Below the pieces are notes generated by a model that ran no database searches, was not told the origin of the DNA, and worked only from the letters and a program-made list of their open reading frames with translations. Of a stretch of DNA of 64,000 bases, positions 39,892-50,998 are shown one piece after another (position 1 is the stretch's first letter; each line of letters begins with the position of its first letter). Both the position numbers and the translations under genes were made by a program. The stretch spans positions 124,001-188,000 of the forward strand of contig NZ_JAPYKH010000005.1 in assembly GCF_029623345.1 (NCBI RefSeq), written 5' to 3'. This DNA comes from Sphingomonas phyllosphaerae. Its GTDB lineage: Bacteria > Pseudomonadota > Alphaproteobacteria > Sphingomonadales > Sphingomonadaceae.

Positions 39892-41715
39892 TCACCCCGC
39901 CTTGGGCGCCACCAGCGCGTCCTTATCCTTCGGCAGCTCCGCGGTCACCTTGATGTTCAGCTCCTTCAGCTGCTTGGCCGAGACGAAGCTGGGCGCGCCC
40001 ATCATCAGGTCCTCGGCCTTCTGCGTCATCGGGAAGACGATCACCTCGCGGATGTTGGGCTCGTCGGCGAGCAGCATCACGATCCGGTCGATCCCCGGCG
40101 CCGACCCCCCGTGCGGCGGTGCACCGAACTTGAACGCGTTGATCATGCCCGCGAAATTGGTGTCGACGTCGGCCTTGGTATAGCCCGCGATCTCGAACGC
40201 CTTGTACATGATGTCCGGCCGGTGGTTCCGGATCGCACCCGACGACAGCTCGATGCCGTTGCAGACGATGTCATACTGATAGGCCAGGATGTCGAGCGGG
40301 TCCTTGGTCTCCAGCGCCTCCAGCTCGCCCTGCGGCATCGAAAAGGGATTGTGGCTGAAGTCGACCTTCTTGCTCTCCTCGTCATACTCGAACATCGGGA
40401 AGTCGACGATCCAGCAGAACTCGAAGCGTGACGTGTCGATCAGCCCGAGCTGGTCGGCGACGCGGGTGCGCGCCAGCCCGGCGAGCTTGGCCGCCTGCGC
40501 CTCCTTGCCGGCAGCGAAGAACAGCCCGTCGTCCGGCCCGAGCCCAAGCGCGTCGGCGAGCGCGTTCATCTTCTCCTCGCCGTGGTTCTTGGCGATCGGG
40601 CCGCCCCACTCGCCGCCTTTGCGCGTGGCATAGCCGAGTCCCGCATAGCCTTCCCCCTGCGCCCAGGCGTTCATGTCGTCGAAGAACTTGCGACTCTTGT
40701 CGGCGGTGTTCGGCGCCGGGATCGCGCGTACCACGTCACCGGCCTCGACGATCGAGGCGAAGCGGCCGAAGCCCGAGCCGACGAACTGCTGGCCGACGTC
40801 GCTGATGATCAGCGGGTTGCGCAGATCGGGCTTGTCGTTGCCGTATTTGAGCATCGACTCGCGGTAAGGAATGCGGCGGAACGGCAGCGCCGAGACGGTG
40901 CGGCCCTTGCCCTGCCAGTCGGCGAACTCCTCGAACACGCCGTGGAGCACCGGCTCGATCGCGGCGAAGACGTCGTCCTGCGTGACGAAGCTCATCTCGA
41001 AGTCGAGCTGGTAGAACTCGCCCGGGCTGCGATCGGCGCGCGCGTCCTCGTCGCGGAAGCAGGGCGCGATCTGGAAATAGCGGTCGAAGCCCGCCACCAT
41101 CAGCAGCTGCTTGAACATCTGCGGCGCCTGCGGCAGCGCGTAGAACTTGCCCGGATGCACTCGGCTCGGCACGAGATAGTCGCGCGCGCCCTCGGGCGAC
41201 GAAGCCGTCAGGATCGGGGTCTGGAACTCGGTGAAGCCCTGCTCCACCATGCGGCGACGGATCGAGGCGATCACGCTGGAGCGCAGCATGATGTTGGCGT
41301 GGAGCTTGTCGCGGCGCAGGTCGAGGTAGCGGTTGCGCAGCCGGATCTCCTCCGGATATTCGGCGTCGCCGAACACGGGCATCGGCAGCTCGGCCGCGGC
41401 GCTCTGCACCGTCGCCGCGCGCGCATAGACCTCGATCTCGCCGGTCGCGAGCGCGCCGTTCACGGTTGCTTCGCTGCGTCGCTTCACCTCGCCGTCGATC
41501 GTGACCACCGACTCGACCCGCATGCCCTCGAGCAGCGCCAACGCGGGCGAGTCGCTGTCGGCGACGATCTGGGTGACGCCATAATGGTCGCGCAGGTCGA
41601 CGAAGAGCACGCCGCCATGGTCGCGCTTGCGATGCACCCAGCCCGAAAGGCGGACGGTCTGGCCGGCGTCGTCGGCGGTCAGCGCGGCGCAGGTGTGGGA
41701 GCGATAGGCGTGCAT
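39892..41715 (-). CDS. aspS: Aspartyl-tRNA synthetase
   Basis: A 607-residue class IIb synthetase: N-terminal OB fold ([26 protein letters not shown]), class II motif 2 around [19 protein letters not shown], a bacterial GAD insertion domain and motif 3 with [15 protein letters not shown]. Whether it charges only tRNA-Asp or also tRNA-Asn is not settled by what I can see. The 173-base gap upstream is shared with the divergent rnd. Confidence 0.97.
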   Translation of the reverse strand: MHAYRSHTCAALTADDAGQTVRLSGWVHRKRDHGGVLFVDLRDHYGVTQIVADSDSPALALLEGMRVESVVTIDGEVKRRSEATVNGALATGEIEVYARAATVQSAAAELPMPVFGDAEYPEEIRLRNRYLDLRRDKLHANIMLRSSVIASIRRRMVEQGFTEFQTPILTASSPEGARDYLVPSRVHPGKFYALPQAPQMFKQLLMVAGFDRYFQIAPCFRDEDARADRSPGEFYQLDFEMSFVTQDDVFAAIEPVLHGVFEEFADWQGKGRTVSALPFRRIPYRESMLKYGNDKPDLRNPLIISDVGQQFVGSGFGRFASIVEAGDVVRAIPAPNTADKSRKFFDDMNAWAQGEGYAGLGYATRKGGEWGGPIAKNHGEEKMNALADALGLGPDDGLFFAAGKEAQAAKLAGLARTRVADQLGLIDTSRFEFCWIVDFPMFEYDEESKKVDFSHNPFSMPQGELEALETKDPLDILAYQYDIVCNGIELSSGAIRNHRPDIMYKAFEIAGYTKADVDTNFAGMINAFKFGAPPHGGSAPGIDRIVMLLADEPNIREVIVFPMTQKAEDLMMGAPSFVSAKQLKELNIKVTAELPKDKDALVAPKAG

Positions 41716-41850
41716 GGGGCGGAAACTCTGGCTGCGGCGCCGCGCTTCGCTCCGGGCGCCGGCGCCGCGGGAAGCGACGGCACGGCGGCCTTCGACGCGC
41801 CGCGACGGCGGTTGTCGGATGGTCGCCGCCCTCTCGCGTCATTACCCTCT

Positions 41851-41879
41851 TTGTCAACCCGCGCCTGCCCGGCTATGGG
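41851..41879 (+). promoter_or_regulatory. Possible sigma-70 promoter of rnd
   Basis: TTGTCA at 41851-41856 and TATGGG at 41874-41879 are 17 bases apart, 10 bases before the rnd ATG. The -10 box is weak, and the transcript would have almost no leader. Low-confidence reading. Confidence 0.28.
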
Positions 41880-41888
41880 CAGGCGCTT

Positions 41889-43064
41889 ATGCACGTTCAC
41901 CCCCTGATCACCGACAGCGCGACGCTGGCCAATCTCTGCACCCGCCTCAGCGAGGCGCCGTACGTGATGGTCGACACCGAGTTCATGCGCGAGAGCACCT
42001 ATTACCCGGAGCTCTGCCTGATTCAGATCGCCGACACCGAGGAGGCCGCGGCGATCGACCCGATGGCGCCGGGCATCGACCTCGCGCCCTTGCTCGCCCT
42101 ACTGGTCGACAATGAGGACGTACTCAAGGTCTTCCACGCCGGTGGGCAGGACATCGAGATCATCTACAATCTCACCGGCAAGACCCCGCACCCTTTGTTC
42201 GACACCCAGGTGGCGGCGATGGCGCTCGGCCAGGGCGAGCAGATCGGTTATTCCAACCTTGTCGACAGCTGGCTCGGCATTTCGGTCGACAAGGGCGCAC
42301 GCTTCACCGACTGGGCGCGCCGCCCGCTCGACGCGCGCCAGATCGAATATGCCATCGGCGACGTCACGCATCTCGCCGCCATCTTTCCCAAGATGCTGGA
42401 GCGGCTGCGCAAGACCGGCCGCGGCGCATGGCTCGACCAGGAGATGGAGCGGCTCGCCGATCCGGCCAATTACGCCAACGACCCCGACGTGGCGTGGAAG
42501 CGCGTCCGCGTGTCGAGCCGCAAGCCCGAGGTGCTCGGCCGGCTCAAGGCGATCGCGCGCTGGCGCGAGCTGGAGGCGCAGACCAAGGACCTGCCGCGCG
42601 GCCGCATCGTTAAGGACGAGACGCTGGCCGATCTCGCCAGCCACCCGCCGCGCAAGCAGATCGATCTCGCCAAGGTGCGCGGCCTGTCGCAGACCTGGGC
42701 GGGCAATGACATCGGCGCGCGGCTGATGGCGGCGATCGAGGCGGCAGGGCCGCTGCCCGACGACGAGCTGCCGCCGCGCGAAGATCGCAAGCCCGGGCTC
42801 GGCCGCGAGGGCGCGCTGGTGGCGGATCTGCTCAAGCTGCTGCTCAAGATCCGCGCGCGCGACATCGACGTGGCACCGCGGCTGCTCGCGCGCGGCGACG
42901 AGCTGGAGGCGCTCGCGGCGGGACAACGGCACGGGCTGCAGATCCTGCAGGGCTGGCGCTACGACCAGTTCGGTCACGACGCGCTCGACCTCGTCGAGGG
43001 GCGGCTCGGCTTCGCGGTGCAAGGCGGCAAGCTCAAGATGACGCGGACCGAGGCGGCGGCGTGA
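41889..43064 (+). CDS. rnd: Ribonuclease D
   Basis: A 391-residue 3'-5' exonuclease of the DEDDy family that helps trim tRNA and other small-RNA 3' ends. The acidic triad begins at DTEF (Asp29, Glu31), followed by HAGGQD and the YAIGDVTHL motif (Tyr and Asp). Two HRDC-like helical domains follow. ATG 41889. The stop overlaps the GTG of the lipoprotein gene next in line. Confidence 0.95.
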   Translation: MHVHPLITDSATLANLCTRLSEAPYVMVDTEFMRESTYYPELCLIQIADTEEAAAIDPMAPGIDLAPLLALLVDNEDVLKVFHAGGQDIEIIYNLTGKTPHPLFDTQVAAMALGQGEQIGYSNLVDSWLGISVDKGARFTDWARRPLDARQIEYAIGDVTHLAAIFPKMLERLRKTGRGAWLDQEMERLADPANYANDPDVAWKRVRVSSRKPEVLGRLKAIARWRELEAQTKDLPRGRIVKDETLADLASHPPRKQIDLAKVRGLSQTWAGNDIGARLMAAIEAAGPLPDDELPPREDRKPGLGREGALVADLLKLLLKIRARDIDVAPRLLARGDELEALAAGQRHGLQILQGWRYDQFGHDALDLVEGRLGFAVQGGKLKMTRTEAAA

Positions 43065-43363
43065 GCCGGGTCGCGGCCGCGTCCGTCCTGCTGGTCGCGC
43101 TGGCGGGCTGCGCGCCCAAGCCGGCCGCCCCTACGCCGGTCGCGAGCGCTGAGGCGCCCGGCACGCGCTGCGACGCCGACGCCGCGGCAGCGCTGGTCGG
43201 GCGCGCGGCGGACGCGTCGCTGGCGGAGGCGCAGCGGCTGAGCGGCGCGCGCACGGTGCGGCGCTATGCCACCGGCGACGCGCTGACCATGGACTATCGC
43301 GCCGATCGGCTGAACGTGGAAACCGACGCGAGTGGGACGATCGTCAAGCTGAGCTGCGGCTGA
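43061..43363 (+). CDS. I78-family peptidase-inhibitor-like lipoprotein
   Basis: 100 residues. A lipoprotein signal ends in VALAGC, so it should be membrane-anchored in the periplasm. The mature part fits the I78 inhibitor pattern: CDADAAAALVGRAAD, SGARTVRRYATGDALTMDYRADRLNV and a final VKLSCG. Family members bind serine proteases such as subtilisin. GTG start overlaps the rnd stop by 4 bases, an odd partner for an RNase. Confidence 0.8.
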   Translation: MSRVAAASVLLVALAGCAPKPAAPTPVASAEAPGTRCDADAAAALVGRAADASLAEAQRLSGARTVRRYATGDALTMDYRADRLNVETDASGTIVKLSCG

Positions 43364-43390
43364 GGGCTGGCCATCCTGCCCCCGTTGCCG

Positions 43391-43483
43391 TCGTCCCGGA
43401 CTTACTCCGGGATCCACCGTGCCGCGCACTTAGTGGCCGCTGGTACGCGGACGAGTGGATCCTTTAACAAGTTCAGGATGACC
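43391..43483. repeat. Intergenic palindromic repeat, family A, copy 3
   Basis: GATCCACCGTGCCGCG near 43411 and GTGGATCC near 43454 give the inner arms. The outer arms are more diverged: CGTCCCGGACTTACTCCGGGATCC on the left, and GTTCAGGATGAC on the right that matches copy 1. It separates the convergent I78 and ppx genes. Confidence 0.75.
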
Positions 43484-43525
43484 CTGGTAGGAAGCAGGGA
43501 GAGCCCGCGCCCACCTCAGCCGCCC

Positions 43526-45025
43526 TCACCCCAGCCGCGGCTGCAACCCGAGCAACTGCGCGAGCACCTTGTGCCGCTTCTGCACGGTCTCGCCGTACAG
43601 CGCGGCATCGTCGCCCCTCAGCGTTACCACCAGCTCGCCCGCCTCGACCCGTAGCGAGGAGCGCGCCAACGGCCCGGCCACACCGCCGCTGAGCCGCTGC
43701 CCCAGCCGCAGCGCGGTGCCCCAGGCGGCGGCACGCCGCAGCGACGGCTCGTCCGCGAGCAACGTCAGCGGCGGTGGCGGGGTCGCGGCGCCGCCCATCC
43801 CGGTCCACAGCGCCTGCCCCAGCATCGCGCGGCCGCGCGCGTCGATGCCGACCCAATTGCCGTGAAGCGCGATCTCCAGCCCGCGCTCGGCGCGGAAATC
43901 CGGGTTGGCGCGCCAGCCGACGTCGGCGAGGTGACAGGCGGCGGTGCGCAGCCGCGCGTCGCCCGCGTCCTCGCCCGCGAACAGCGGCGCGATCCAGGCG
44001 TCGAGCAGGTCTCCGTGCTCCGGGAAGCGACCGCTCACCCGCCCTTCGTCGCGCGTCGCCACCACCAGCGGGTCGAGCGCGCGCTCCTCGGCGGTGAGTT
44101 CGTCGTAGAGCAGTCCCTCGCGCAGGCCATAGGCCGAGACGATCGTCTGCGTGCTGCCGAGATGGCCCAGCACCGCGGCGAGCAGCGCCGCAGCGTCGCT
44201 GAGTGTGGGCACGCGCCCGCCCGAGATGCCGGGGATCTCGCGCAGCCGCGCCTTGTTGACGTGGGCCAGCGTGCGCCGCAACCGCGCGATCGTGTCCGAC
44301 GACATGCCATATTGATGAATGACGGGCAGCGGATAATGAGTCACCACCATGTCCAGCCGCGCCAACGCGCGCCAGGATCCGCCGACCAGATACAGCGGCG
44401 TATCGCGCCCGGCCGCGCTCCAGCCCCCCGCGGCGAGCAGCGCCCCTACCTTCTTGTCGAGCTGTCCCGACTCACGCAGCGCGCCGATCCGCAGCACCCC
44501 GAGCGGAAAGGAGGCGCGCTCGTGCAGCGCACCGCCGCGCACGCGCACCAGCTCGAGGCTGCCACCGCCCAGATCGCCGACGATGCCGTCGGCGTCGGGA
44601 ATGCCCGACAGCACGCCCAGCCCCGCCGCCTCCGCCTCCTTCTCGCCGGGGAGCGTCTCGACGGCGAGGCCCGCCGCCTCGGCGACCGCGACCAACTCGT
44701 CGCCGTTCGCCGCGTCGCGCACCGCCGCGGTCGCCACGGTGCGCAGCCGCGTCACCTCCATCTCGCGCGCCAGCCCGGCGAAGCGTTGAAGCGCGGTGCG
44801 CGCGGTCGCCATCGCCTGCGCGTCGATCGCGCCCGACTGCGCCAGGCTGCGCCCTAGGCCGGCGAGGACCTTCTCGTTGAACAGGATCGAGGGCAGCCGC
44901 GGCGATCCCTGATACACCACGAGGCGGATCGAGTTGGACCCGATATCGATGATCGCGGTGCGCGGCGGCTCGTCGCCTGCGACGGCCGCCGGGCGCCGCA
45001 CCCGGCGCGTCGGCAACAGCCTCAA
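43526..45025 (-). CDS. ppx: Exopolyphosphatase (Ppx/GppA family)
   Basis: A 499-residue ASKHA-fold phosphatase. The phosphate-binding loops are [13 protein letters not shown] at the N-terminus and [11 protein letters not shown] near 150. The C-terminal helical domain contains HLADVGWRA. It degrades polyphosphate or pppGpp. The start is TTG 45025, which overlaps the ppk1 stop as TTGA, so synthesis and breakdown enzymes are coupled. Confidence 0.92.
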   Translation of the reverse strand: MRLLPTRRVRRPAAVAGDEPPRTAIIDIGSNSIRLVVYQGSPRLPSILFNEKVLAGLGRSLAQSGAIDAQAMATARTALQRFAGLAREMEVTRLRTVATAAVRDAANGDELVAVAEAAGLAVETLPGEKEAEAAGLGVLSGIPDADGIVGDLGGGSLELVRVRGGALHERASFPLGVLRIGALRESGQLDKKVGALLAAGGWSAAGRDTPLYLVGGSWRALARLDMVVTHYPLPVIHQYGMSSDTIARLRRTLAHVNKARLREIPGISGGRVPTLSDAAALLAAVLGHLGSTQTIVSAYGLREGLLYDELTAEERALDPLVVATRDEGRVSGRFPEHGDLLDAWIAPLFAGEDAGDARLRTAACHLADVGWRANPDFRAERGLEIALHGNWVGIDARGRAMLGQALWTGMGGAATPPPPLTLLADEPSLRRAAAWGTALRLGQRLSGGVAGPLARSSLRVEAGELVVTLRGDDAALYGETVQKRHKVLAQLLGLQPRLG

Positions 45026-47202
45026 CGCCGTCGCCTCAGCGACAGCACCGGTACCTCGTCACCGTCGAGCGCCGCCCCGCGCCCCGACAGCGACGGGTTG
45101 ACCATGAAATAGCGGTGAAGGTTGAACGGTTTGTCTCCTGGCTCGACGCGGACGTAGCTGCCATCGGGCTGAAGTTCCCAGCTCTGCTCATTATCGATCA
45201 GATTGGCGACCATGACCTGATCGAGCACCTGATCATGCACCGTTTCGTTGTCGAGCGGCAGCAGATATTCGACGCGTCGGTCGAAGTTGCGCGGCATCCA
45301 GTCGGCGGAGGAAATATAGACCTTCGCATTATCGTTAGGCAGCGCGGCGCCGTTGCCGAAGGCGGCGATGCGGCTGTGTTCGAGGAAGCGGCCCACCACC
45401 GACTTGACGCGGATGTTCTCGGACATGCCCGGCACGCGCGGCTTGAGGCAGCAGATCCCTCTGACGATCAGGTCAATCTCCACGCCGGCATTGCTCGCCT
45501 CGTAGAGCTTCTCGATGATCGTGGGATCGACGAGCGAGTTCATCTTCGCCCAGACCGCGGCGGGGCGACCGGCGCGAGCATGCGCGATCTCGCGGTCGAT
45601 GTCCTGTATCAGCCGCTCGCGCAGGTTGCGCGGGCTGAGCACGACCTTCTCCATGTCGCCTGGCTCGACATAGCCGGTGATGTAGTTGAACAGCCGCGCC
45701 GCGTCCCTACCGAGGCGCGGGTCGGCGGTGAAGAAGCTGAGGTCGGTGTAGATCCGTGCCGTCACCGGATGATAGTTGCCGGTACCGAAATGGCAGTAGG
45801 TGCGGAACTTGCCGTTCTCGCGCCGTACCACCATCGCCACCTTGGCGTGCGTCTTCCAGTCGATGAAGCCGTAGACCACCTGCACGCCGGCGCGCTCCAG
45901 CGCGCTGGCCCATTGCAGATTTTGCTCCTCGTCGAACCGCGCCTTGAGCTCGACCACCGCGGTCACCGACTTGCCCGCCTCCGCCGCCGCGATCAGCGCG
46001 CTGATCACCGCGGACTGCTTGCCCGCGCGGTACAGCGTCTGCTTGATCGCGACCACGTCGGGATCGTTCGCCGCCTGTTTGAGGAAGGCCAGCACGACGT
46101 CGAAGGTCTCGTACGGATGGTGGACGACGATGTCCTTGGAGCGGATCGCGGCGAAACAGTCGCCGCCGAACTCGCGGATCCGCTCGGGGAAGCGCGGCGT
46201 GAAGGGGACGAACTTGAGGTCGGGCCGGTCCTCGTCGGCGAGCAGCGACAGGTCGCCGATGCCGAGGAACGAGCCGGTCTCGGTGACGATCGCGTCGGCC
46301 CCGCCGAGCTCGTCGCGCAGCACCGCGGCGAGCGTGTCGGGCATGCCCGTCTCCAGCTCGAGCCGGATCACCCGGCCGCGGCGCCGGCGCTTGATCGCGT
46401 TGGCGAAGTAGCGGACGAGGTCCTCGGCCTCTTCCTCGATCTCGATGTCGCTGTCGCGCAGCAGCCGGAACTCGGCTGCACCGAGCACGTCATAGCCGGG
46501 GAACAGCGCGGGCGCGAAGCGCTTGAGGATCGATTCGGTGGCGACGTAGCGCGCCCCGTCGCCGGGCACGCGGACGAAGCGCGGCATGCCCGGCGGCAGC
46601 ATCACCAGCTCGCGGATCGGCTCCTTGTCGGAGCGGCGCACCAGGTCGAACATCACCGCCATGCCGCGATTGGGCAAAAACGGGAACGGGTGCGCCGGGT
46701 CGAGTGCCTGCGGCGTAATCACCGGGAAAAGCTGTTCGTGGAAATGCGTCTCGAGCCACGCCTGCTGCTCGGCGTCGAGCGCGGTGGCGAGCGCGTGGCT
46801 GCCGAGCACCGCGATGCCAGCTTCGGCGAGCTCGGCGCGAATGTCGCCCCACACCGCCTGCTGGCTCGCCATCAGCGAGTCGGCCTCGGCGACGATCGCG
46901 GCGAGCTGCTGACCGGGGGTGAGCCCGTCGGCTGAGCGCGCCTCGACGTCCTGGAGCTGTTGCCCTTTCAACCCCGCGACGCGCACCATGAAGAATTCGT
47001 CGAGGTTCGCGCCCGAGATGGCGAGGAAGCGCAGCCGCTCAAGCAGTGGATGTGCGCGGTTGCAGGCCTCGTCGAGCACGCGACGGTTGAACGACAGCCA
47101 CGACAGCTCACGATTGAAGTAGCGGCCGCCGTCACGGTCCACGAAGGGATCGTCGAGCACGTCCTCGGCGTCGATGCGGGCGATGGTGGTCGGTCGGGTC
47201 AT
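45022..47202 (-). CDS. ppk1: Polyphosphate kinase 1
   Basis: A 726-residue enzyme that polymerises the ATP gamma-phosphate into polyphosphate at the inner membrane. It shows the N-terminal [19 protein letters not shown], the two PLD-like catalytic domains with [12 protein letters not shown] (autophosphorylated His) and NYITGY, and VDRDGG preceding the start region. ATG 47202 overlaps the hda stop (ATGA). The longer open frame to 47973 is in the wrong frame for hda. Confidence 0.97.
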   Translation of the reverse strand: MTRPTTIARIDAEDVLDDPFVDRDGGRYFNRELSWLSFNRRVLDEACNRAHPLLERLRFLAISGANLDEFFMVRVAGLKGQQLQDVEARSADGLTPGQQLAAIVAEADSLMASQQAVWGDIRAELAEAGIAVLGSHALATALDAEQQAWLETHFHEQLFPVITPQALDPAHPFPFLPNRGMAVMFDLVRRSDKEPIRELVMLPPGMPRFVRVPGDGARYVATESILKRFAPALFPGYDVLGAAEFRLLRDSDIEIEEEAEDLVRYFANAIKRRRRGRVIRLELETGMPDTLAAVLRDELGGADAIVTETGSFLGIGDLSLLADEDRPDLKFVPFTPRFPERIREFGGDCFAAIRSKDIVVHHPYETFDVVLAFLKQAANDPDVVAIKQTLYRAGKQSAVISALIAAAEAGKSVTAVVELKARFDEEQNLQWASALERAGVQVVYGFIDWKTHAKVAMVVRRENGKFRTYCHFGTGNYHPVTARIYTDLSFFTADPRLGRDAARLFNYITGYVEPGDMEKVVLSPRNLRERLIQDIDREIAHARAGRPAAVWAKMNSLVDPTIIEKLYEASNAGVEIDLIVRGICCLKPRVPGMSENIRVKSVVGRFLEHSRIAAFGNGAALPNDNAKVYISSADWMPRNFDRRVEYLLPLDNETVHDQVLDQVMVANLIDNEQSWELQPDGSYVRVEPGDKPFNLHRYFMVNPSLSGRGAALDGDEVPVLSLRRRR

Positions 47203-47819
47203 GGCTGGTCGCTCTGCGCGGTGAACGCCGCGTCGGGCTGGAGGGTTTCGCGCGCCAGCGGGATCGACAGTCGGCGCCGACCCGCCAGTGCGGCGCGGTC
47301 CAGTCTCTCTATAGCATCGATGACAGCGGCATGACTCCGCTCGACCCGCGCGGCAAGCCAGGTGATCAACTCGGGCCGCGCGTCGAGGTGTCGCCGGGCG
47401 AAGCCCCGCTCGAGCAACACGCGCACCAGCGCGTCGTCGGGCGCGCCGATCGTCGCCGCCGGGCTGGCGGCGAGACGCGAGCGCAGGTCGGGCAGCGTGA
47501 TCGCCCACGTCGGCGGCAGTGCCGCGGCGAGCAGCAGCAGCGGGCGGCGTTGCTCCTGCGAGCGGTTCCAGGCGTGGAACAGCGCCTCCTCTTCCCGGGT
47601 CTCGGCATCGTCGATGAAATGACCGCCCGAGCGCGCCGCGAAAATCTGCCCCAGCAGCGTGCGCCCCGAGCGCGGCGGGCCGGCGATGATCGCGGTGCGC
47701 ACCGGCCATGTGGCCCAGTGATCGAGCAGCCGCACCGCGGCAGCGTTCGAATCGGTGACAAGGAACTCGGCGTCGCGCGCGTCGACGGGCAACGCCAACG
47801 GCAGCGCGAACTGGCTCAT
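47199..47819 (-). CDS. hda: DnaA-related regulator Hda/HdaA
   Basis: 206 residues resembling the AAA+ part of DnaA without the DNA-binding domain. [17 protein letters not shown] and the P-loop-like [11 protein letters not shown] lie near the N-terminus, with FIDDAE and ARVERSH later. In alphaproteobacteria HdaA works with the sliding clamp to convert DnaA-ATP to DnaA-ADP and limit initiation; the N-terminal SQFALPLAL is compatible with a clamp-binding motif. ATG 47819 overlaps the upstream stop. Confidence 0.9.
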   Translation of the reverse strand: MSQFALPLALPVDARDAEFLVTDSNAAAVRLLDHWATWPVRTAIIAGPPRSGRTLLGQIFAARSGGHFIDDAETREEEALFHAWNRSQEQRRPLLLLAAALPPTWAITLPDLRSRLAASPAATIGAPDDALVRVLLERGFARRHLDARPELITWLAARVERSHAAVIDAIERLDRAALAGRRRLSIPLARETLQPDAAFTAQSDQP

Positions 47820-49060
47820 CCCACCGGTCCGCGCGGCGGCGCGGCGGCGGGCGCGGACGCCGCGGGGGTGGCACCGGGCGGCGCGCGCCGGATCCGCAGC
47901 GTCGTGCCGCTGCCGAACACCTGCCAGCCGCGCGCCTCCATCGCCGCGCGGAACGCCTCGGGGGTGCCCGCATAGCTCACCGCCATCAGCGAGACGCCAC
48001 CGAGCGCGAGGCTGGTCGTCGCCGCCGAAGAGACGCCGGGCACGCCACGCAAAGCGCCCTCGGTGCCGGTCACCGCACTCGCGTCGGGGGTATCGAACTG
48101 CACCGTGATGCTGCTCGCGATCGCGACGGGCGCGGTAAGATCACCGAACGTGTCGGTGAGGTCGATCGGCGTCGGCGTCGCCGCGGGCATGATCGGGTTG
48201 AGCCCGCTGTCGGGGTCGAGCGCGCCGCCGCGCAGCGCCTCTTGGTAGATCGAATCGAGTCGCCGCACCGCCTCGTCGAGCAGCGCCGGGATCCCGCGCG
48301 CGCTGCCGACGCGCAGCGTGAAGCCGCGCAGCAGGCGATGATCGGGGCCGTAGCGCGCCTCGAAACTCCCTACCACCGGGCCGCCCGGCCACTGCCGCGT
48401 CAGCCGCGCAGTCGGCATCAGCACGTCGCTCGCCCCAAATTGGTCGAGCACGGCGCGCCACCAGCCGCGATCGGGACGCTGCGTCTCGCCGAGATTGAGC
48501 AGCAGCGGGTCGGGTCCCGTGCCGCTCGGCCGGACATAGTCGATCGTGCTGCCGCCGGTGCGGAAGCGCGCCCAGGCTTCCTGCCACAAAGTGCGCTGCT
48601 CGAACGCGGTGCCCACACCGGTCGCCCATTGCACCGGCACGACGACGAACGGCGGCGAGCGCTCGACATAGGCTGAGACGCCGAGCAGCGCGGCGGTGCG
48701 CGCGCGGTCGAACAGCAGGCCCAGCCGCGCGATATAGCGGTTGGGCCCGATCTGCTCCTGTTCGACGACGATGCTCGACACGATCGAGTCGAGCGCGCCG
48801 TCGGGCAGCGTCCGCTCGCCCGCGCCGAGCCGCTGCGCCAGCTGGGTGAAGCCCTTGCGCTGCGCCTCGCGCCAGCCGGCGAGTCGCGCCGCCTCGGCGT
48901 TGGGGCCCGAGACGTCGACGCGCACGCCGCTGACCTCGAAATCGTCCGAGCTGTCCACGGCGGCGACGCCGCGGTCGCCGCCTTCGATCTGCGCGACGAC
49001 CGCGGCAGCGCCGAGCGCGCTCGCGGCCGCGACGGCGATGATGGCAAGGAGGCGTCGCAT
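47816..49060 (-). CDS. Exported DUF2066-domain protein
   Basis: 414 residues with a signal peptide ([21 protein letters not shown]). A DUF2066-type region follows ([24 protein letters not shown], then the segment with ILDSIVSSI-like helices and [12 protein letters not shown]). The C-terminal part ends in a Pro/Ala-rich tail. Function unknown; likely periplasmic or outer-membrane associated. It lies between hda and the divergent purM, and its stop overlaps the hda ATG. Confidence 0.85.
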   Translation of the reverse strand: MRRLLAIIAVAAASALGAAAVVAQIEGGDRGVAAVDSSDDFEVSGVRVDVSGPNAEAARLAGWREAQRKGFTQLAQRLGAGERTLPDGALDSIVSSIVVEQEQIGPNRYIARLGLLFDRARTAALLGVSAYVERSPPFVVVPVQWATGVGTAFEQRTLWQEAWARFRTGGSTIDYVRPSGTGPDPLLLNLGETQRPDRGWWRAVLDQFGASDVLMPTARLTRQWPGGPVVGSFEARYGPDHRLLRGFTLRVGSARGIPALLDEAVRRLDSIYQEALRGGALDPDSGLNPIMPAATPTPIDLTDTFGDLTAPVAIASSITVQFDTPDASAVTGTEGALRGVPGVSSAATTSLALGGVSLMAVSYAGTPEAFRAAMEARGWQVFGSGTTLRIRRAPPGATPAASAPAAAPPRGPVG

Positions 49061-49123
49061 GTCGCGCGTCTTTTGGCGAAGCAGGCGTGGAAATCCAAGC
49101 GCGATGTGGCTAGGCGCGTCGCC

Positions 49124-50215
49124 ATGAGCAACGAAGGTTACACCTACGAGCAGGCCGGCGTCTCGATCGCCGCCGGCAATGCGCTGGTTCGCGCGATTGC
49201 GCCGCTGGCCCGCGCGACGCGCCGCCCCGGCGCCGACGCCGACCTGGGCGGCTTCGGCGGCTTCTTCGACCTGCGCGCGGCCGGGTTCACCGATCCGCTG
49301 CTGGTCGCCGCCAACGACGGGGTCGGCACCAAGCTCAAGCTCGCGATCGAATGGGAGCGGCACGAGGGCGTTGGCGTCGATCTCGTCGCAATGTGTGCCA
49401 ACGACCTGATCGTTCAAGGCGCCGAGCCGCTGTTCTTCCTCGACTATTACGCCACGGGCCGACTCGATACGGCGGTCGCCGAGCGCGTCGTCGCCTCGAT
49501 CGCGCAGGGCTGCCGCATCGCCGGCTGCGCGCTGATCGGCGGCGAGACGGCGGAGATGCCGGGGATGTATGAGGTCGGCGACTATGACCTCGCTGGCTTC
49601 TGCGTCGGCGCGGTCGAGCGCGGTGACGTGCTCACCGGCACAACGATCGCGCAAGGTGACATCATTCTCGGCCTCGCTTCCTCGGGCGTTCACTCCAACG
49701 GCTTCTCGCTGGTACGGCGACTCGCCGCCGACAAGGCATGGAAGCTCGACCGCCCGGCGTTGTTCGACCCGGACGAATTGCTGATTGATCACCTGATGGC
49801 GCCGACTCGTATCTATGTCGTCAGTCTGCTGCCGCTGCTGCGCGCACACCGGATCAAGGGCCTCGCGCATATCACCGGCGGCGGACTGCTGGAGAACATC
49901 CCGCGCGTGCTGCCCGCGGGCACGCACGCGATGGTCGACGCCGATGCCTGGGAGCAGCCGCGGCTGATGGCCTTCCTGCAGGCGCAGGGCGCGATCGAGC
50001 CGGAAGAGATGGCGCGCACCTTCAACTGCGGCATCGGCATGGCGGTCGTGGTGGCAGCGGATCAGGCCGATGCCGTTGCCGCGGCGCTCCGCGAGGCGGG
50101 CGAGACGGTCCACGTGATCGGTCGCATCGAGGCGGGCGAGCGCGGCTGCACCGTTTCGGGCTCGACCGAGACGTGGAGCGCGCGCGCCGGCTGGACCGCG
50201 ACTCACCGCGCATGA
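49124..50215 (+). CDS. purM: Phosphoribosylformylglycinamidine cyclo-ligase
   Basis: A 363-residue AIR synthetase: ATP-dependent closure of FGAM to AIR in purine synthesis. [23 protein letters not shown] and [12 protein letters not shown] are typical of the family. ATG 49124 gives the normal start [14 protein letters not shown]; the frame opens earlier at 49073 with no support. Stop overlaps purN by 4 bases. Confidence 0.97.
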   Translation: MSNEGYTYEQAGVSIAAGNALVRAIAPLARATRRPGADADLGGFGGFFDLRAAGFTDPLLVAANDGVGTKLKLAIEWERHEGVGVDLVAMCANDLIVQGAEPLFFLDYYATGRLDTAVAERVVASIAQGCRIAGCALIGGETAEMPGMYEVGDYDLAGFCVGAVERGDVLTGTTIAQGDIILGLASSGVHSNGFSLVRRLAADKAWKLDRPALFDPDELLIDHLMAPTRIYVVSLLPLLRAHRIKGLAHITGGGLLENIPRVLPAGTHAMVDADAWEQPRLMAFLQAQGAIEPEEMARTFNCGIGMAVVVAADQADAVAAALREAGETVHVIGRIEAGERGCTVSGSTETWSARAGWTATHRA

Positions 50216-50793
50216 GCGCGCCGGTGCGGGTGGCGGTGCTGGTCTCAGGCCGCGGTTCGAACATGCGCACCCTCGCCGGAGCGGGAGGAGAGGCGTATCA
50301 GATCGCGCTGGTCGCCTCGGACAAGCCCGAGGCGGCGGGGCTCGCCTGGGCGCGTGCGCAGGGGCTCGCGACCTTCGCGCTGTCACCGCGCGGCATCGGC
50401 AAGCCCGCCTATGAGGCGGCGCTCGACGCGGCGCTGCACGACGCGGGCGTCGAGGTGATCGCGCTGGCGGGCTATATGCGCCTGCTCTCGGACGATTTCG
50501 TCGCGCGCTGGCGGGGCAGGATCATTAACATCCATCCCTCGCTCCTGCCCAAGTACAAGGGGCTCGACACGCACGCGCGTGCGATCGCGGCGGGCGACGC
50601 GGTCGCGGGCTGCTCGGTGCACGTCGTCACCGAGGAGCTCGACGGCGGCGCGGTGCTCGGTCAGGCGGAGGTGCCGATCGAAGCGGGGGACACGCCGGAC
50701 ACGCTGGCCGAGCGGGTGTTGGCGGCGGAGCACCGGCTGTACCCCGGGGTACTGGCCCGCTTCGTGCGAGACGGGGCGTGGCGTAAGGGGTGA
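50212..50793 (+). CDS. purN: Phosphoribosylglycinamide formyltransferase
   Basis: A 193-residue enzyme that transfers the formyl group of 10-formyl-THF to GAR. The substrate-binding loop VSGRGSNM, the catalytic stretch [12 protein letters not shown] and VTEELDGG (catalytic Asp) are all present. The ATG overlaps the purM stop. Converges on the GNAT gene across repeat A4. Confidence 0.97.
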   Translation: MSAPVRVAVLVSGRGSNMRTLAGAGGEAYQIALVASDKPEAAGLAWARAQGLATFALSPRGIGKPAYEAALDAALHDAGVEVIALAGYMRLLSDDFVARWRGRIINIHPSLLPKYKGLDTHARAIAAGDAVAGCSVHVVTEELDGGAVLGQAEVPIEAGDTPDTLAERVLAAEHRLYPGVLARFVRDGAWRKG

Positions 50794-50851
50794 GTGGTTG
50801 AAGCGAGGCGGTTGTTCGCGAGCCGTCGCGCCCTCTCCCACCCGCCGGCGT

Positions 50852-50938
50852 CATCCTGAGCTTATTTCAGGATCCAGCTTGCCGCGGACAACTCGGCACC
50901 TGTGCGATCCGGGTGAATCCTGAGTCAAGCTCAGGATG
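50852..50938. repeat. Intergenic palindromic repeat, family A, copy 4
   Basis: CATCCTGAGCTTATTTCAGGAT at the left (50852 on) pairs with ATCCTGAGTCAAGCTCAGGATG at the right end (to 50938). The 87-base length matches copy 1. It lies between convergent purN and the GNAT gene. Confidence 0.85.
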
Positions 50939-50998
50939 AAGGCAGGCGTGGGTCTAGGCGGCCGGATTCTCGCCGACCGTTCAATCTGTCCTGCTCAG

